From Imbricaverruca yamaguchii (taxonomy: Eukaryota > Arthropoda > Thecostraca > Neoverrucidae): DNA of 64,000 nt. The notes below the pieces were generated by a model. That model had not been told where the DNA came from. It was given only the letters and a program-made list of their open reading frames with translations, and searched no databases. Position numbers and translations under genes: made by a program. This document shows, one piece after another, positions 32,891 to 43,689 of this stretch; within the stretch, counting starts at the first letter, position 1, and each line of letters opens with the position of its first letter. The DNA lies in assembly GCA_034440575.1 (NCBI GenBank), contig JAOTOL010001642.1, forward strand, positions 2,730,501-2,794,500, read 5' to 3'.

Positions 32891-33290
32891 TTACTTCGGT
32901 AAGTTAGTTACTAGGTAAGGTAAGTTACTCCGGTCGGTGGCGGAGAGAAAGATGGCGGCGAAACACCGAGACCGATCGCACGTTAGTGATCGCTCTATGT
33001 CAGCGGTTGGTCCGGTGCTTCTGAATGATCTGAGCTCTGAGTACAGCCGACTAGATAGCGTGGGGCGGCTGACAGATGGGGCACCAAGTGCGGGACTGAC
33101 AGTGGCATATTCCTCCACCCAGACTGAAGTCCTCGGGCGTGGTCAGTCAGAGCACGTGGAGGGATTGACGTTCTCCAAAGCATCGTCCCAGATCCTCACA
33201 CCCATACTCCCAGCCTGGACAGTCTCGTACCCAGACGAGATGGGACCTGCCGCAGCCAGCACACCCATGCTCCCAGCCTAGACAGTCTCG
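32850..33290 (+). other. Promoter-like segment with a clustered splice-donor motif and ATGGCGGCG
   Basis: A repeated CCGGTCGGTGG (32860 and 32931) flanks three donor-consensus sites, with GT at 32899, 32915 and 32920 (CGGTAAGTT, AGGTAAGGT, AGGTAAGTT). This is followed by AAAGATGGCGGCG, which contains the YY1 core AAGATGGCGGC with an ATG at 32952. The frame from that ATG runs about 110 codons to 33281, but its last part is repeat and no domain is recognised. It may be the 5' end of an unrecognised gene. Confidence 0.3.
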
Positions 33291-33414
33291 TGCTCAAGCG
33301 AGGTGGGGGCCACCGTAGATAGCACACCCGTGCTCCTAGCCTAGACAGTATCGTGTTCAGACGAGGTTGGGGCCGCCTATAGCAGACCGGTGCTCCTAGC
33401 GAGAACAGTCTCGA
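33198..33414. repeat. 63-bp tandem repeat, 3.5-4 copies
   Basis: The block AGCCTAGACAGTCTCGTGCT recurs with starts near 33211, 33274, 33337 and 33397, each followed by GACGAGGTGGGG and a CAGCACACCCATGCTCC-like part. Confidence 0.85.
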
Positions 33415-34590
33415 GGTGAATTTGTGTGACCCTGACAAAAGAGGAACCCACGGCGATTTGTATGCCCCGACTAGAAGTACCCATGCCCCAATTTACTTCG
33501 TAGGACCCTGACTTATGTGGCCCCAATGCCATTATTGGAGCCCCGGTGTAACTTTTCCTGGCTCTGACGCGAGTTTTTAGAGCCTCGGTGCAATTTTTGT
33601 TAAACCCAGGCACAATTCTTGAAGACTCACCATCTCTCGGGGGAGGGGGCATTCACCTCTTTGCCCCACCCCAACCTCTTCGATACGCCACTAACCCTCT
33701 TCATAATATCTGAGCATACGCTTTGTTTTCGGCCTTTTTTTAATGGTTTCGGGACTGGAAAAATTTCATTCATACCATAACATGTGTTCGAACCCACCTG
33801 ACGACGACGCTGTCAGCAAGCTTTCAGCTGTGTTCGGCCATGTGATCATGTTCGAGCCGAGCCGAGGAGGCTTTCGAGACATGCATGACCAAGAAGGAAG
33901 AACATGCTGTCCTTCCTAAACATTACCGCCCGCCGAACGCTGGAAGAACCGTCCCGTCCTTCATTGAAGGGGGGGGGGGTGAATCCGGCCCTTCCGTCCC
34001 CTCTGTGGCGGAGCCCCTGCCTGTAACCCGGCATTTCGTCGCAAGATATTTGGCTACTTCACATAAGCTTCACTTTGTTCATGTGAAGTTCCTGGGTCTT
34101 AACTGCAGGCCACAGTTGGTGCCCCTTTGATACAATCACGAAACGGCTAAATGGGGATGTACAAAATTACCCTTCCTCGGCACGGCTCCGATGTGAAAAG
34201 GTGCAAGGCACGCATCCAGTTAGGATAAAGGTGATCGCTGGGATATCGGAACGGCGTTCGAAGGGATGCTAGTGTGACGGTGTTCGGGGAGAAGCTCCCA
34301 GGAAGTGCATGCGGAAGCTGCTAGGCTTGTGACACGACTTTTGCACCCATGTGAGACAAGTGAAGAGAACTGGGAGTTTCTGGCCAGTGAGATGGATTGG
34401 GGGACGGTTTGGAGGTATCAGAGGGAAGCACTTTTGTCCCGCCCCAATTATAGTGCTCTCCCTAGCTGACGTTCCCTAACATCTCTTAGAGATCCATTCA
34501 TCAGAGCTGCCTCGCTGGAGAATGGTAGTCACCTTCAGCACATGACAAACACTCTGGCCCCATCAAAACACCGAAACCAGCCAGTCATTG
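33415..34590. other. No gene recognised
   Basis: Mixed composition. There is a run of ten Gs near 33970 and short frames only. No repeats were recognised. Confidence 0.4.
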
Positions 34591-34893
34591 ACACGCCTTC
34601 TTGATACTTCCCTCAGCCGATTGTCTATATGTCACTCGGCCGGCAACTGGCCGCCCCACGGCCGTATCTCCACCCGATGATACAATTATCTCCGAAGCAC
34701 GTGCCGATTCCGGCCCGCTGATTGGTCGGCCGTCGGCAGCGAGCGCGACGCGCGTGCTGATTGGTGGCGGAGGCGGTCAGTGGCGGCGCGACGACGGCGC
34801 CCGGCGCTGCCAGTAGAAGCCGGACGGTCCGTGGAGATAGTGACGCACGTGCAGGGCGTTCGCGCCAGCCGCCAGCCGCCAGGCCGCCTTGAG
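34591..34893 (+). promoter_or_regulatory. CpG-rich promoter-like segment ending in a strong splice donor
   Basis: Two inverted CCAAT boxes (ATTGG at 34721 and 34760) lie in CpG-rich DNA, followed by a GC-rich tract and a perfect donor, CTTGAG/GTGAGT (GT at 34894). The layout matches a TATA-less promoter with a short noncoding first exon on the plus strand. No following exon could be assigned, so the gene it would serve is unknown and may lie beyond the window. Confidence 0.4.
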
Positions 34894-34918
34894 GTGAGTC
34901 AGTGCTGACGCGGTGCTG

Positions 34919-34950
34919 CGATGCGCCCTAAAGCCCTAATAACTAACTAA
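34919..34950 (+). mobile_element. 32-bp truncated tail element in a perfect 14-bp TSD
   Basis: The insert CGATGCGCCCTAAAGCCC plus TAATAACTAACTAA is flanked by CTGACGCGGTGCTG on both sides (34905-34918 and 34951-34964). Flanking duplication of this length is diagnostic of target-primed insertion. The copy is shorter than the usual 57-61 bp, so it is 5'-truncated. It sits 11 bases downstream of the splice donor at 34894. Confidence 0.88.
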
Positions 34951-34964
34951 CTGACGCGGTGCTG

Positions 34965-36796
34965 AAAGCCGGGCGGGCTTGCGGTAGCCGCAGCCGTCTG
35001 CTAGGCTTCGTCCGCTGGCGAGGACCACCAGTGTATCTGCGAGGACCACCCGGAAAGCTGGCGCCGAATGTCCTGTCCGTCAGTCATCCCGAGAGCTGAA
35101 CGTCAAAACTCCCGCCGGGCCGTCTCGCTTATCAGCAACTACGAGAGGAGCTCGTGAATACTCGGCACTGGGGTCGTGTTTGTCAACATACACGGGACGT
35201 GCTTGTTACAACTGGCGGCGCGCGGCTCTATTTGTCAACAGCGGCGAGGGCCTCGGGGTGTCTGGTGTTCGAGAACGTATGTGTTGACTCGGCTCGTTGT
35301 CGGACGACGAGAGAGATGTTCCCAGTCAGGCGAGTGCTAGTGACGGCGACCGAGCAGCGGGTTCTTCCGGGCAGGGGCGTGAGAATTGTCACAGATTTGT
35401 GCGGCGTTGGCGAATCGGCGTTGGCGAATAGAAATTGGAGCTGCTCGTTCTGCGGAGGATTGCTATGCGTATCACTTCAAATGTTCGAACTTGCATTGAT
35501 CTTAGAGAAACCACGTTGGCATAAAATACACTCGATAAACTCATGTATTTAGATCGAAAATATAGCACATTTGGAACTTAATTCAAAACATTCTCATCAA
35601 GGGCCCTGGGGCTTGATTTATGAACATTAATGTGGGTGCACTGTATGGAGGAATTGGGTGGGCCAAAAAAGATCCAGGCGGTCCAAAAAAGATCCAGCGG
35701 CCCAATATGGTCCATTGTTAAGAGTTGGAAATATTTTGGGGGATGCGAAACTAACATTGAGGGAGCTATACCCATTCAAAAGTATACAAATTAGCTCTAC
35801 AATACTTTTAGGAATTTCGACCAAAATAATTAATTTTCCATTTTTAGCATCATTGCATTGCTCTATCAATAAATATATCCTTGAACACGCATTCTATTCC
35901 CTCGGAACAAAGGAAGGAAGATACTTTTAGCGATGCGACAGGGAACGATTGGATCCTTGTTTGTCGCCTTGTTTGTCGTAACCTAAAGTAATTGGCTACT
36001 AGTTGGGGACGGCTTGGTCATAAGTTGGTCACAATTGTTCGCTCGGCTACCCTCCCATAAGATTTATCCTGTTTCTTTTTTTTTCTTAATTTTGAACCAT
36101 ATGAATCTGCCCAAGGGACAGCACACGATTTTGTTTTGTCTGGAAGGAATCAATGTAATTCATACCCCCACCCAAGCGAAATGCTAGACAGATACCTGGC
36201 TATCCAGCCAAAAATCTTAGTCGCATAGCAAAAATATTTAAAATATGACGGAAAATGTTCATATTGTCTCCTTCAGCAACACCTGCCGTTTTCCATTCAT
36301 AATCTGCCCGGAGAAACAGTTCTAGTCATTGCTGCCCTCTCACCTCCATAGTTTTTGATTGTCCGAACGTAAAAGTGTGTCCTTTTCAGAGAAATTACTT
36401 TCATAAGCATTCGCTTATATTTTTGCGACGCTGTAACCAAGGATACATGGAATTGTAGCATGGCAACATGCTTGATTCCCGCAATGCTGTTGCAACTCAT
36501 GTATGAACCAGTGTCAAACCAGCTCACTGAGTAGTTGTTTAACCATTGTTTGACAATCGCATAATACAACATTGCTCTACCCTTTGATGAGTGCTCGATT
36601 CTTTCAGCTAACTGGATTCCATTGATTGATGATAGATCGTATAATTGTACGCGATACTACACCAGTAAGCCGAAAGCAGCATTCGCAACTTCAGTCCACT
36701 TATAAACTCTTCAAAAACTGTCACGATCTAACTTTGTTTTCAAGCACTTGCCAAACAAGGTTATAGGAATCGGCACCATGGCAAAGCTGAGGCGGT
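34965..36796. other. No gene recognised
   Basis: The 35154-35552 open frame is long for its context but shows no domain. Around 35650-35700 a short duplicate reads CCAAAAAAGATCCAG(C/G)CGG. No RNA gene was seen. Confidence 0.4.
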
Positions 36797-37031
36797 TGTG
36801 TGTCTGTGTGTGTGTGTGTGTGTGTGTGAGTGTGAGTGTGAGTGTGAGTGTGAGTGTGAGTGTGAGTGTGAGTGTGAGTGTGAGTGTGAGTGTGAGTGTG
36901 AGTGTGAGTGTGAGTGTGAGTGTGAGTGTGAGTGTGAGTGTGAGTGTGAGTGTGAGTGTGAGTGTGAGTGTGAGTGTGAGTGTGAGTGTGAGTGTGAGTG
37001 TGAGTGTGAGTGTGAGTGTGAGTGTGAGTGT
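36797..37031. repeat. TG run grading into a (TGTGAG)n hexamer array
   Basis: About 25 bases of TG are followed by about 34 nearly perfect copies of TGTGAG. All frames are open on both strands (Val-Ser, Cys-Glu, His-Ser), which explains the long spurious frames here. Confidence 0.97.
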
Positions 37032-37239
37032 CGCGGGAGCTGGACGGACACCTCCGCTCCCGACCTATTCACACGAAGTGGGCTGACTGCGCTCGTCGGC
37101 CACCTGGTGACAAGGCGGGCGGCGAGCGGGGCTGGCTGGCTCATCAGCAGATACCGGCCTGCACCAGCAACATGCCCGATACAGCCGGCCGCTGACACCC
37201 CGTGCTGACACCGACCCGGCCCGGTCAGCGGCGTCGCCC

Positions 37240-37500
37240 ACGCGGTGGCAAACAGCCGACACACGGCGCCAAACAGCCGACACACGGCGGCAAAACAGCC
37301 GACACATGGCCGCAAAACAGCCGACACACGGCGGCAAAACAGCCGACACACGCGGCAAACAGCCGACACATGGCGCAAACAGCCGACACACGGCGCCAAA
37401 CAGCCGACACACGGCGGCAAAACAGCCGACACATGGCCGCAAAACAGCCGACACACGGCGGCAAAGCAGCCGACACGTGGCGGCAAAACGATCGACACGA
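37240..37500. repeat. 20-22-bp minisatellite
   Basis: Unit AAACAGCCGACACACGGCGG with a variable CA/CCA end, so the length alternates between 20 and 22. About 12 copies; variants include ACATGGCCGC. Confidence 0.93.
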
Positions 37501-37699
37501 GGAGGAAAACGGCGGGCGCACTGGACATTGACTCAGCCAAGGTTTTCTTTAAAAAAATTGGCATTCAAATCGAATCTCATTGCACCGAAAAACCTTTCGA
37601 CAAAGTTCTCGTTTCGAGGGGTGCAATTCCAAAATGTTTTGTTCCTATTTTTGCTTGTTAGGGCGACCCCCTTGGGTGCGCTTCTGCCCCGGACATATT

Positions 37700-37797
37700 G
37701 CAGCAATACAGCGACCACACTGCGACAGTACGACAGCCACACTGCGACAATACGACAGCCACACTGCGACAGTACAACGGCCACACTGCGACAGAAT
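37700..37797. repeat. 22-bp minisatellite
   Basis: About four copies of CCACACTGCGACAGTACGACAG or close variants. It lies only 200 bases from the AAACAGCCGAC array but has an unrelated unit. Confidence 0.85.
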
Positions 37798-37891
37798 ATT
37801 GGTGCACTGGAGCGGTACAGAAGACGAAAACGGCGCAGCAACCGGTTCTGCGGCAGGCGGTATGACTATGAAGTATGGATTGTACTGTGAA

Positions 37892-37922
37892 GTACATCCT
37901 CCATGCAGTATGGAGGATGTAC
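37892..37922. repeat. Perfect hairpin
   Basis: Arms GTACATCCTCCAT/ATGGAGGATGTAC around a GCAGT loop. CTGTG flanks on both sides add weak extra pairing. Confidence 0.85.
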
Positions 37923-38035
37923 TGTGCAGTTTGAAGAACGAGTAATATTAGCCGACAGGCATAATATTTAGTTAGTATGTAATATATTTAGCAGTATTAT
38001 AACAATATTAGCTGAGTGACAATGCTATTTGTGAC

Positions 38036-38258
38036 CATGCCTGTGATGGGTATCGTGGCGGCGCCGTTTTGTGGCGTGCCTGTGACGGTTGATATGACGG
38101 TGCCGTTTTGTGACGTGCCTGTGACGGTTGATGTGACGGCGCCGTTTTGTGACTCCGCCTGTGACGGTTGATGTGGTAGTGCCGTTTTGTGACCCCGCCT
38201 GTGACGGTTGATGAGGCGGTGCCGTTTTGTGACCCCGCCTGTGACGGGTGACTGTGCG
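38036..38258. repeat. 39-40-bp minisatellite, about 5.5 copies
   Basis: The unit contains GTGACGGTTGATGTGACGG and then GCCGTTTTGTGAC(C/G)(C/T)GCCT. Confidence 0.9.
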
Positions 38259-40735
38259 GGTGCCGTTTTCCCCGTGTCGTCCGGCCGACTGTCTGACATG
38301 ATGGGGGATGTCTGGCGGGATGGGGTGACTGACTACACGTGTGTGTACGCTACAGTCACTGAGGTGGCCGTTCGGGGCCGACGACCAACAGTGGGCCGAC
38401 GTGTCTCACCTTACGCGGGGACAATGCTGCAATTTTGTCCATTATTGCAGGTGTTCGTCGCGTTCGTCATGCATTCGACTTTGCCTCTGTCTCCACGTCT
38501 TGTAGCACAAGCCGGACAAATGCGAAGACAATTATTCAGTTAAGAAGTCATGCAATGTGAAAAGCATCTTATGTGAGATATTGTTTTTTAAAATGTCACG
38601 AATAAATTATGGGGAAATACCGACATTTCGAGCCACTCACATAGCCGCGTGCAGCTGTTATCGGTATTTACGTCGCCCTTCGTAACACTTGCACCAGCGG
38701 ATAGTGCTGCTGAGAGCAGCATAACGGGGTGCCAAGATTGTTACCAAACGTTCACCTTCAGCATGTGCCAGACCTCAGACTCAACTACCATAGGAAAAAC
38801 GCATTTTTGTGCTCCTAAGGGTGTCGAGCTATCCATTCGACTTACGTTGGTTAACCCAATCGTTACATTGATAAGGGTGACTTATTCGGCACCCTTCAGA
38901 TCTGACCTACCAATGAACCATTTTTTAATCGTTCGAAAGGTTGTGTTACAAACTACTTTTTTTTATAAACAAAGAAGTGTTGAAAACGGCGGAAAGCAGA
39001 CAAGGGGGAAATATGCCACTTTTTGTTTCGCTACAGCTTTTAGACTTAGCCACACATTCGGATCTAATTGCTGCCAATGGACTACACATTAATATATTTT
39101 TTAATTGCGGTCGAATGAAGGTTATCTAAAAAAGGCGTATCAATAGGAACCAATAGTCAAGATAGGAACCAATAGTCAATCAAGAGAAACACATTTAGAG
39201 AACGAAGAGCCGTCTTGTATTAAGTTCAGTTTTTTTCATTAACAAATAATATTTTGGAAATATTGCACAGAATGTTGCTATGCAAATGAAGCATTGGCAT
39301 CATAGGTGACGTCAGGTACACATGAATGTTGTAGCTGCCTTATTTGTTTACCCTGGATCGGCCTCTGCCCACATTTTGTGTATAAGACATTGCATGAACA
39401 TGAGTAAAACTTCCCATGTTTTGAAACCTCAAGAACAGCCAAACTTGTCTACTCTCCAATTACTATGAACCACTCCCTTTACTTCAGTACACCTAGTATA
39501 GATACTTACCCCTGCAAAGCTGACTTTGGTCCGCCTATGCCTAAGTTTTGTTTTCTTACTTTGTGAATTTCTAATAATTCAACGATAATGTGACGCCGGT
39601 ACTATTATCATGTTGAAAGCCACCACAACACCCTTCCTTCTATACTTTCCTTCCTTGCCCTCAGTACACCTCTGTCATTTGTTTGCATATTTAGTAACAA
39701 TTAATAACACAAATATTACAACATATGTGTTCTGCGTGAATGGTGCTGGATAGAAGCTAGGTACTGATGAACATAATGCATACATAGCTAACTGGCTTTG
39801 AAAGCTCATCAAACCGTGAATTTGGCTCGACATGCCCTCCAGAATCTCTGCCTGGAGCCGACTCTGATTATCCCAAAACAAAATATTATTTTTGGCAAAA
39901 TACGTGCAAACGAACCGTGGGATAAGTCACATGGTATCAGCGCTCTAACATAATGGGATAAGAGACGAGCAAAATGCCTGAACGGGCCCAGAATCTTTCT
40001 TAGGGGAGCTTAGCATGCATAGCTCATTTAATGGAGCTTAACCTTCATAATAGAGTTAAGCTACTATCATGTAATCGTTGAGCTCTTGGTTACTATCAGA
40101 TGTGCTTCTGGTTTTGTCGACGGTGTCAGTAGATCCAATGGTGGAAACGACTGGTCATATCCTATCCAAACCGATCATATTGACGCGCAATATTCAACAG
40201 CACAGTTTCAGTTTCAGGCAACAATTTCAGTTTACTGATTTTCTTGCAGACACACAAATAGCATGCCGAATTTCTCGTGGCATGCACTTCATGTGGCTAA
40301 AATATGTCAAGTACGTTGAATGTCTCAAAGTATCAGAGAGCTGTAAAACTTTCAGATTACTGTGGATATTTTCCCTTCCATCTTCTTCGGGTGAGGTGTA
40401 CGCAAGATCTTGAAGTCAACAATGCAATTCAGGCATTTCAGGTACTTCATTCCATCCAAAGATGGAATGAAGCCAGTGTTAAAATCGCACCATCGTGGAA
40501 CCGCTGCTCCCTTTGCCCCCGCCCTGGTCTGGCACCGCACGTCAGCGGGCTTTGACTCTCGAGCTCTCCGAGGCATGTCGATGCATCCGCAGTGTGACGT
40601 CATAGCTGGCGCGACGTTCGGGTACGGCGTTCGATTGGTGCTGACGGCCGCCCGATGGCGGCCAAACTGCAGCGTCGGCACTGCTGCAGCCCGCGCCAAG
40701 GTCGGCCGCCGGGGTCCGCCACGCGCACTGCTCCT
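38259..40735. other. No gene recognised
   Basis: Mostly AT-rich, unique-looking DNA. Around 39150-39185 a 15-base phrase (GGAACCAATAGTCAA) is duplicated. No coding exon or RNA gene is supported. Confidence 0.4.
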
Positions 40736-40736
40736 G

Positions 40737-40833
40737 AACCGTGCCGTGCCGTGCCGTGCCGTGCCGCGCCGTGCCGTGCCGTGCCGTGCCGTGCCGTGCC
40801 GTGCCGTGCCTTGCCGTGCCGTGCCGTGCTGTA
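40737..40833. repeat. GTGCC pentanucleotide array
   Basis: About 19 copies of the 5-base unit CGTGC, with a few CGCGC or CTTGC variants. It is followed by looser GGGACGTG-type repeats to about 40915. Confidence 0.95.
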
Positions 40834-40929
40834 CCATACGGTGAAATAGCTTGGCGAGTTGGGACAAGCTGGGGCGTGGTAGAACGTGGCGGGACGTGCT
40901 GAGATGTGGTGGGACGTGTTACTTCCCCT

Positions 40930-41270
40930 AAAGTTGCGGTGATTCATGACCAGCCATCTCCTACAGTTGCCGTGGTCCGTGATCAACCTTGCCCTGCGGT
41001 TGCCGTGGTCGATGACCAGCCTTCCCCCATGGTTGCTGCGGGCCGTGACCAATCTTCCTCTAAGGTTGCCGTGGTCGGAAACCAACCTTCCCCTACGGTT
41101 ACCGTGGTCCGTGACCAACCTTGCCCTAAGGTTGTTGTCCATGACCAGCATTGTCCCACGAATGTCGCGGTTCATGGCCAGCCCTGCTCCGCGGATGTTG
41201 TGGTATATGACCAGCCTTCCTTCACAGTTGCTGGGTCCGTGGCCATACCTCGCTGGACTGTTGTGACTTC
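40930..41270. repeat. 36-bp (12-codon) degenerate repeat
   Basis: The unit translates as VAVVRDQPSPT with variation over about ten copies. Because the period is a multiple of three, one frame stays open from 40906 to 41448. Copies drift at the amino-acid level too (VDDQPSPM, VGNQPSPT, VHDQHCPT), so protein-level selection is not obvious. No initiation or splice evidence was found. Confidence 0.8.
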
Positions 41271-41725
41271 GCAGGCATGTGGAGCGTCACAGACTAAATA
41301 CACCTGGAGCGGCGGGTCCGCGCGCCGCCGGCCAGCTGGGTACAGGTCACACAGGTCACATAGGTCACACAGGTCACCGCCAGGACGTAAACTCGGGTGC
41401 TGCCAGCGATGCGTTCCATTGTCCTCTGATGTGGGGACGGACGGCTGACCTACTTTCTGCCGCCTCTGATCTGTACGACGGAAATGCCTGCGACTTCACA
41501 TTAAGAGAAGAAAACGACATATATTTTAACGTCGAAAACCGCTGTGGACCAGCAGCTACGAATATTTTGGTAGTCTTCAATATCATACATTTGCTTCAAG
41601 GCACCCAGCATGGCTTATCTGGCCAAATGCATACGATAAGCAATTTAATACTTATTGTGTTGAACTTTTCTCGAGTAGTCTGAAGATTGCTGGTTTGTGT
41701 CGTTATTAGCTGAAGTGGTTCGGGT

Positions 41726-41845
41726 CCTGTCTCGTCGCCTTGACGAGACGTCATTGACGTGAGCCGTGTCAGCTCGTTGTCGGTGCGCCCTTAAGCCCCA
41801 ATAACCAGTCAGGCGGCAATAATTAAGGGCGCTAGACGAGACAGG
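41726..41845. repeat. 120-bp fold-back segment with 11-bp inverted ends
   Basis: CCTGTCTCGTC at 41726 is the exact reverse complement of GACGAGACAGG ending at 41845. Inside lies a tail-element fragment (GTGCGCCCTTAAGCCCCAAT, about 41783-41802). A small hairpin, CTCGTC/GACGAG, sits at the left end. Confidence 0.55.
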
Positions 41846-43068
41846 AAATGGACTCTGGCTTCCGAGCACAGGACCGGGGATCACAGATGGTAGAGACCAT
41901 GCCAGCCTATTGCATTCTAGCTCTCTTGGTAGCCCATGAAGACGTGACTGTATTATGTCCAATGTCAGCTGGCGTGCATGAAGTGCACGCATAAGTACAA
42001 CTGATTGCGCAACACCGAGTAAGTTGAGATGCGTGCGTTTTGTCTGGCAAAGGAGACCGATTTCGGAAGCATTGCTTCCGATTTTGACATAAGAGACACG
42101 AAAACCAATCCGCTTCAGCTAAAGTTGGTTGTACTCTCTTGTCGAAATTTGGTTCTCTGGTGCACACTGCACGCACAGCACAGCCGGATGCACCATATCG
42201 AACTGTTGCCAGGTACCATTTAGCCGCACGGTACGCCACGGGCCCTTCGACGCCACCGATGCATCGAAAGGCCTTCGCGGGCCCCTTTCGAACCTCCGGG
42301 GTTGCCCACTTCGTTTCCCCTTGGCTACGCTACTGGATTTGCAATGAAATGAAAGAAGTTGCAGCCCTAATAGACGCTTCTCCACACGTTCGGTATCTAA
42401 GTTATTGGTGACAGTGACAGTGAAAATTTTGGAATTGGATTAGTAATGTTTTTGTTCATGGATTAGTAATGTTTTTGCCGGAGAAGTTTGTTCTTTCTTT
42501 CTTTCGGCGCCTTTTCTTCATATTCGTTCATTTTGCTTGGCAAGAGACCATTGTTCTCACAGAGCTTTGTTTTTGTTCGGCTGTACCCTGTTTGTCATCG
42601 CCAACGCTATGCATTTTTAAAAGGTACATCTCGGATAAGCAATAATACCAAATCAACTATAGCAGTGCCAACCAAAGTGTCAGCCACTACTCTTGAACAT
42701 TTGTGATCTGATCGAGTTCCCAACGGCTTTCGTAGCATGATGCCCATTTTGTGATCTGTCCTTGTCGAAAAGCACACACAGTCAGCGGTGCCGATAGTCC
42801 GCCACTACGCTCGACTTCGTCCAGGTATGATCTCACGTGCTATTCGTTGACAGGACGGTGTCCGCTCAGTTAAGCTGCTACAAACTCCTGGAGCCTAATA
42901 ACAGCAGCGATCTGCGTCGCCGCTGTACCTCGCCTGACATACTATCTGGTCGCCAAACAAGGGTATCTGAACTCCTCGTGACTGCGCGAACCATTATAAA
43001 ATTAGATCATTGGAGCCGCCATAATCGAGTCGCCCGCCACTACTTACCATACGCAACATCCACCGAAA
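41846..43068. other. No gene recognised
   Basis: Short frames only. A small hairpin, CGGAAGCA/TGCTTCCG, lies near 42064. Nothing else is supported. Confidence 0.4.
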
Positions 43069-43080
43069 ACAGTAGCATAT

Positions 43081-43141
43081 CTGGGTGCAATATATCCCAA
43101 TGGGGTTGACGCAACCTAAAACCCCAATAATCATCATCATA
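43081..43141 (+). mobile_element. 61-bp TSD-flanked tail element
   Basis: Insert CTGGGTGCAATATATCCC through ACCCCAATAATCATCATCAT, flanked by the 12-base direct repeat ACAGTAG(C/G)ATAT (43069-43080 and 43142-43153; one mismatch). Confidence 0.8.
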
Positions 43142-43180
43142 ACAGTAGGATATCGCACAAAAGAGCCGCACAGAGGGCGA

Positions 43181-43239
43181 ATGGGCGCTGTATAACCAAT
43201 GCAGTTGATGCGCCCTAAAACCTTAATAACTAACGTACT
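43181..43239 (+). mobile_element. 59-bp TSD-flanked tail element
   Basis: Insert ATGGGCGCTGTATAACC, then GCAGTTGATGCGCCCTAAAA and CCTTAATAACTAACGTACT, between two copies of GAGGGCGA (43173-43180 and 43240-43247). It lies only 39 bases downstream of another family member. Confidence 0.8.
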
Positions 43240-43262
43240 GAGGGCGATCATTCATCTTCTCG

Positions 43263-43489
43263 TTGGATTGCCGCGTCATACTTGGCAGTACGGTGGCCTG
43301 TGCCGGCGTGAGCGCTACACGGGGGTTGGATCATACGTGGCAGTACGGCGGCCCGTGCCGGCGTGAGCGCTACACGGGGGTCGGATCATACGTGGCAGCA
43401 CGGCGGCCTGTGCCGGCGTGAGCGCTACACGGGGGTCGGATCATACGTGGCAGTGCGGCGGCCTGTGCCGGCGTGAGCGCTACACGGGG
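43263..43489. repeat. 56-bp minisatellite, 4 copies
   Basis: Unit TCGGATCATACGTGGCAGTA followed by CGGCGGCCTGTGCCGGCGTG and AGCGCTACACGGGGGT. The copies are highly similar, so the array is young. Confidence 0.95.
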
Positions 43490-43689
43490 ACCGGCGGACG
43501 CGCGTGCCGGGGCGGGACCGGCGAGCGTGACGCGTCACAGACACACCGACCACAGACAGGCGCCAGTCGGGAGCCGACACTGTCGCCACACCACTTAACG
43601 TCATGTCCTAATGATCGGCCATCATTCGTGACGGCCCGCGCAGCGCGGTTCGCCGGCTCTTATCTTGGCGCCCACCCGGTGCGTTGAGG

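Noticed and set aside
36761..37564. A 267-codon minus-strand frame with a long His-Ser repeat
   Set aside because: It reads the TGTGAG hexamer and the AAACAGCCGAC array; both are simple repeats.
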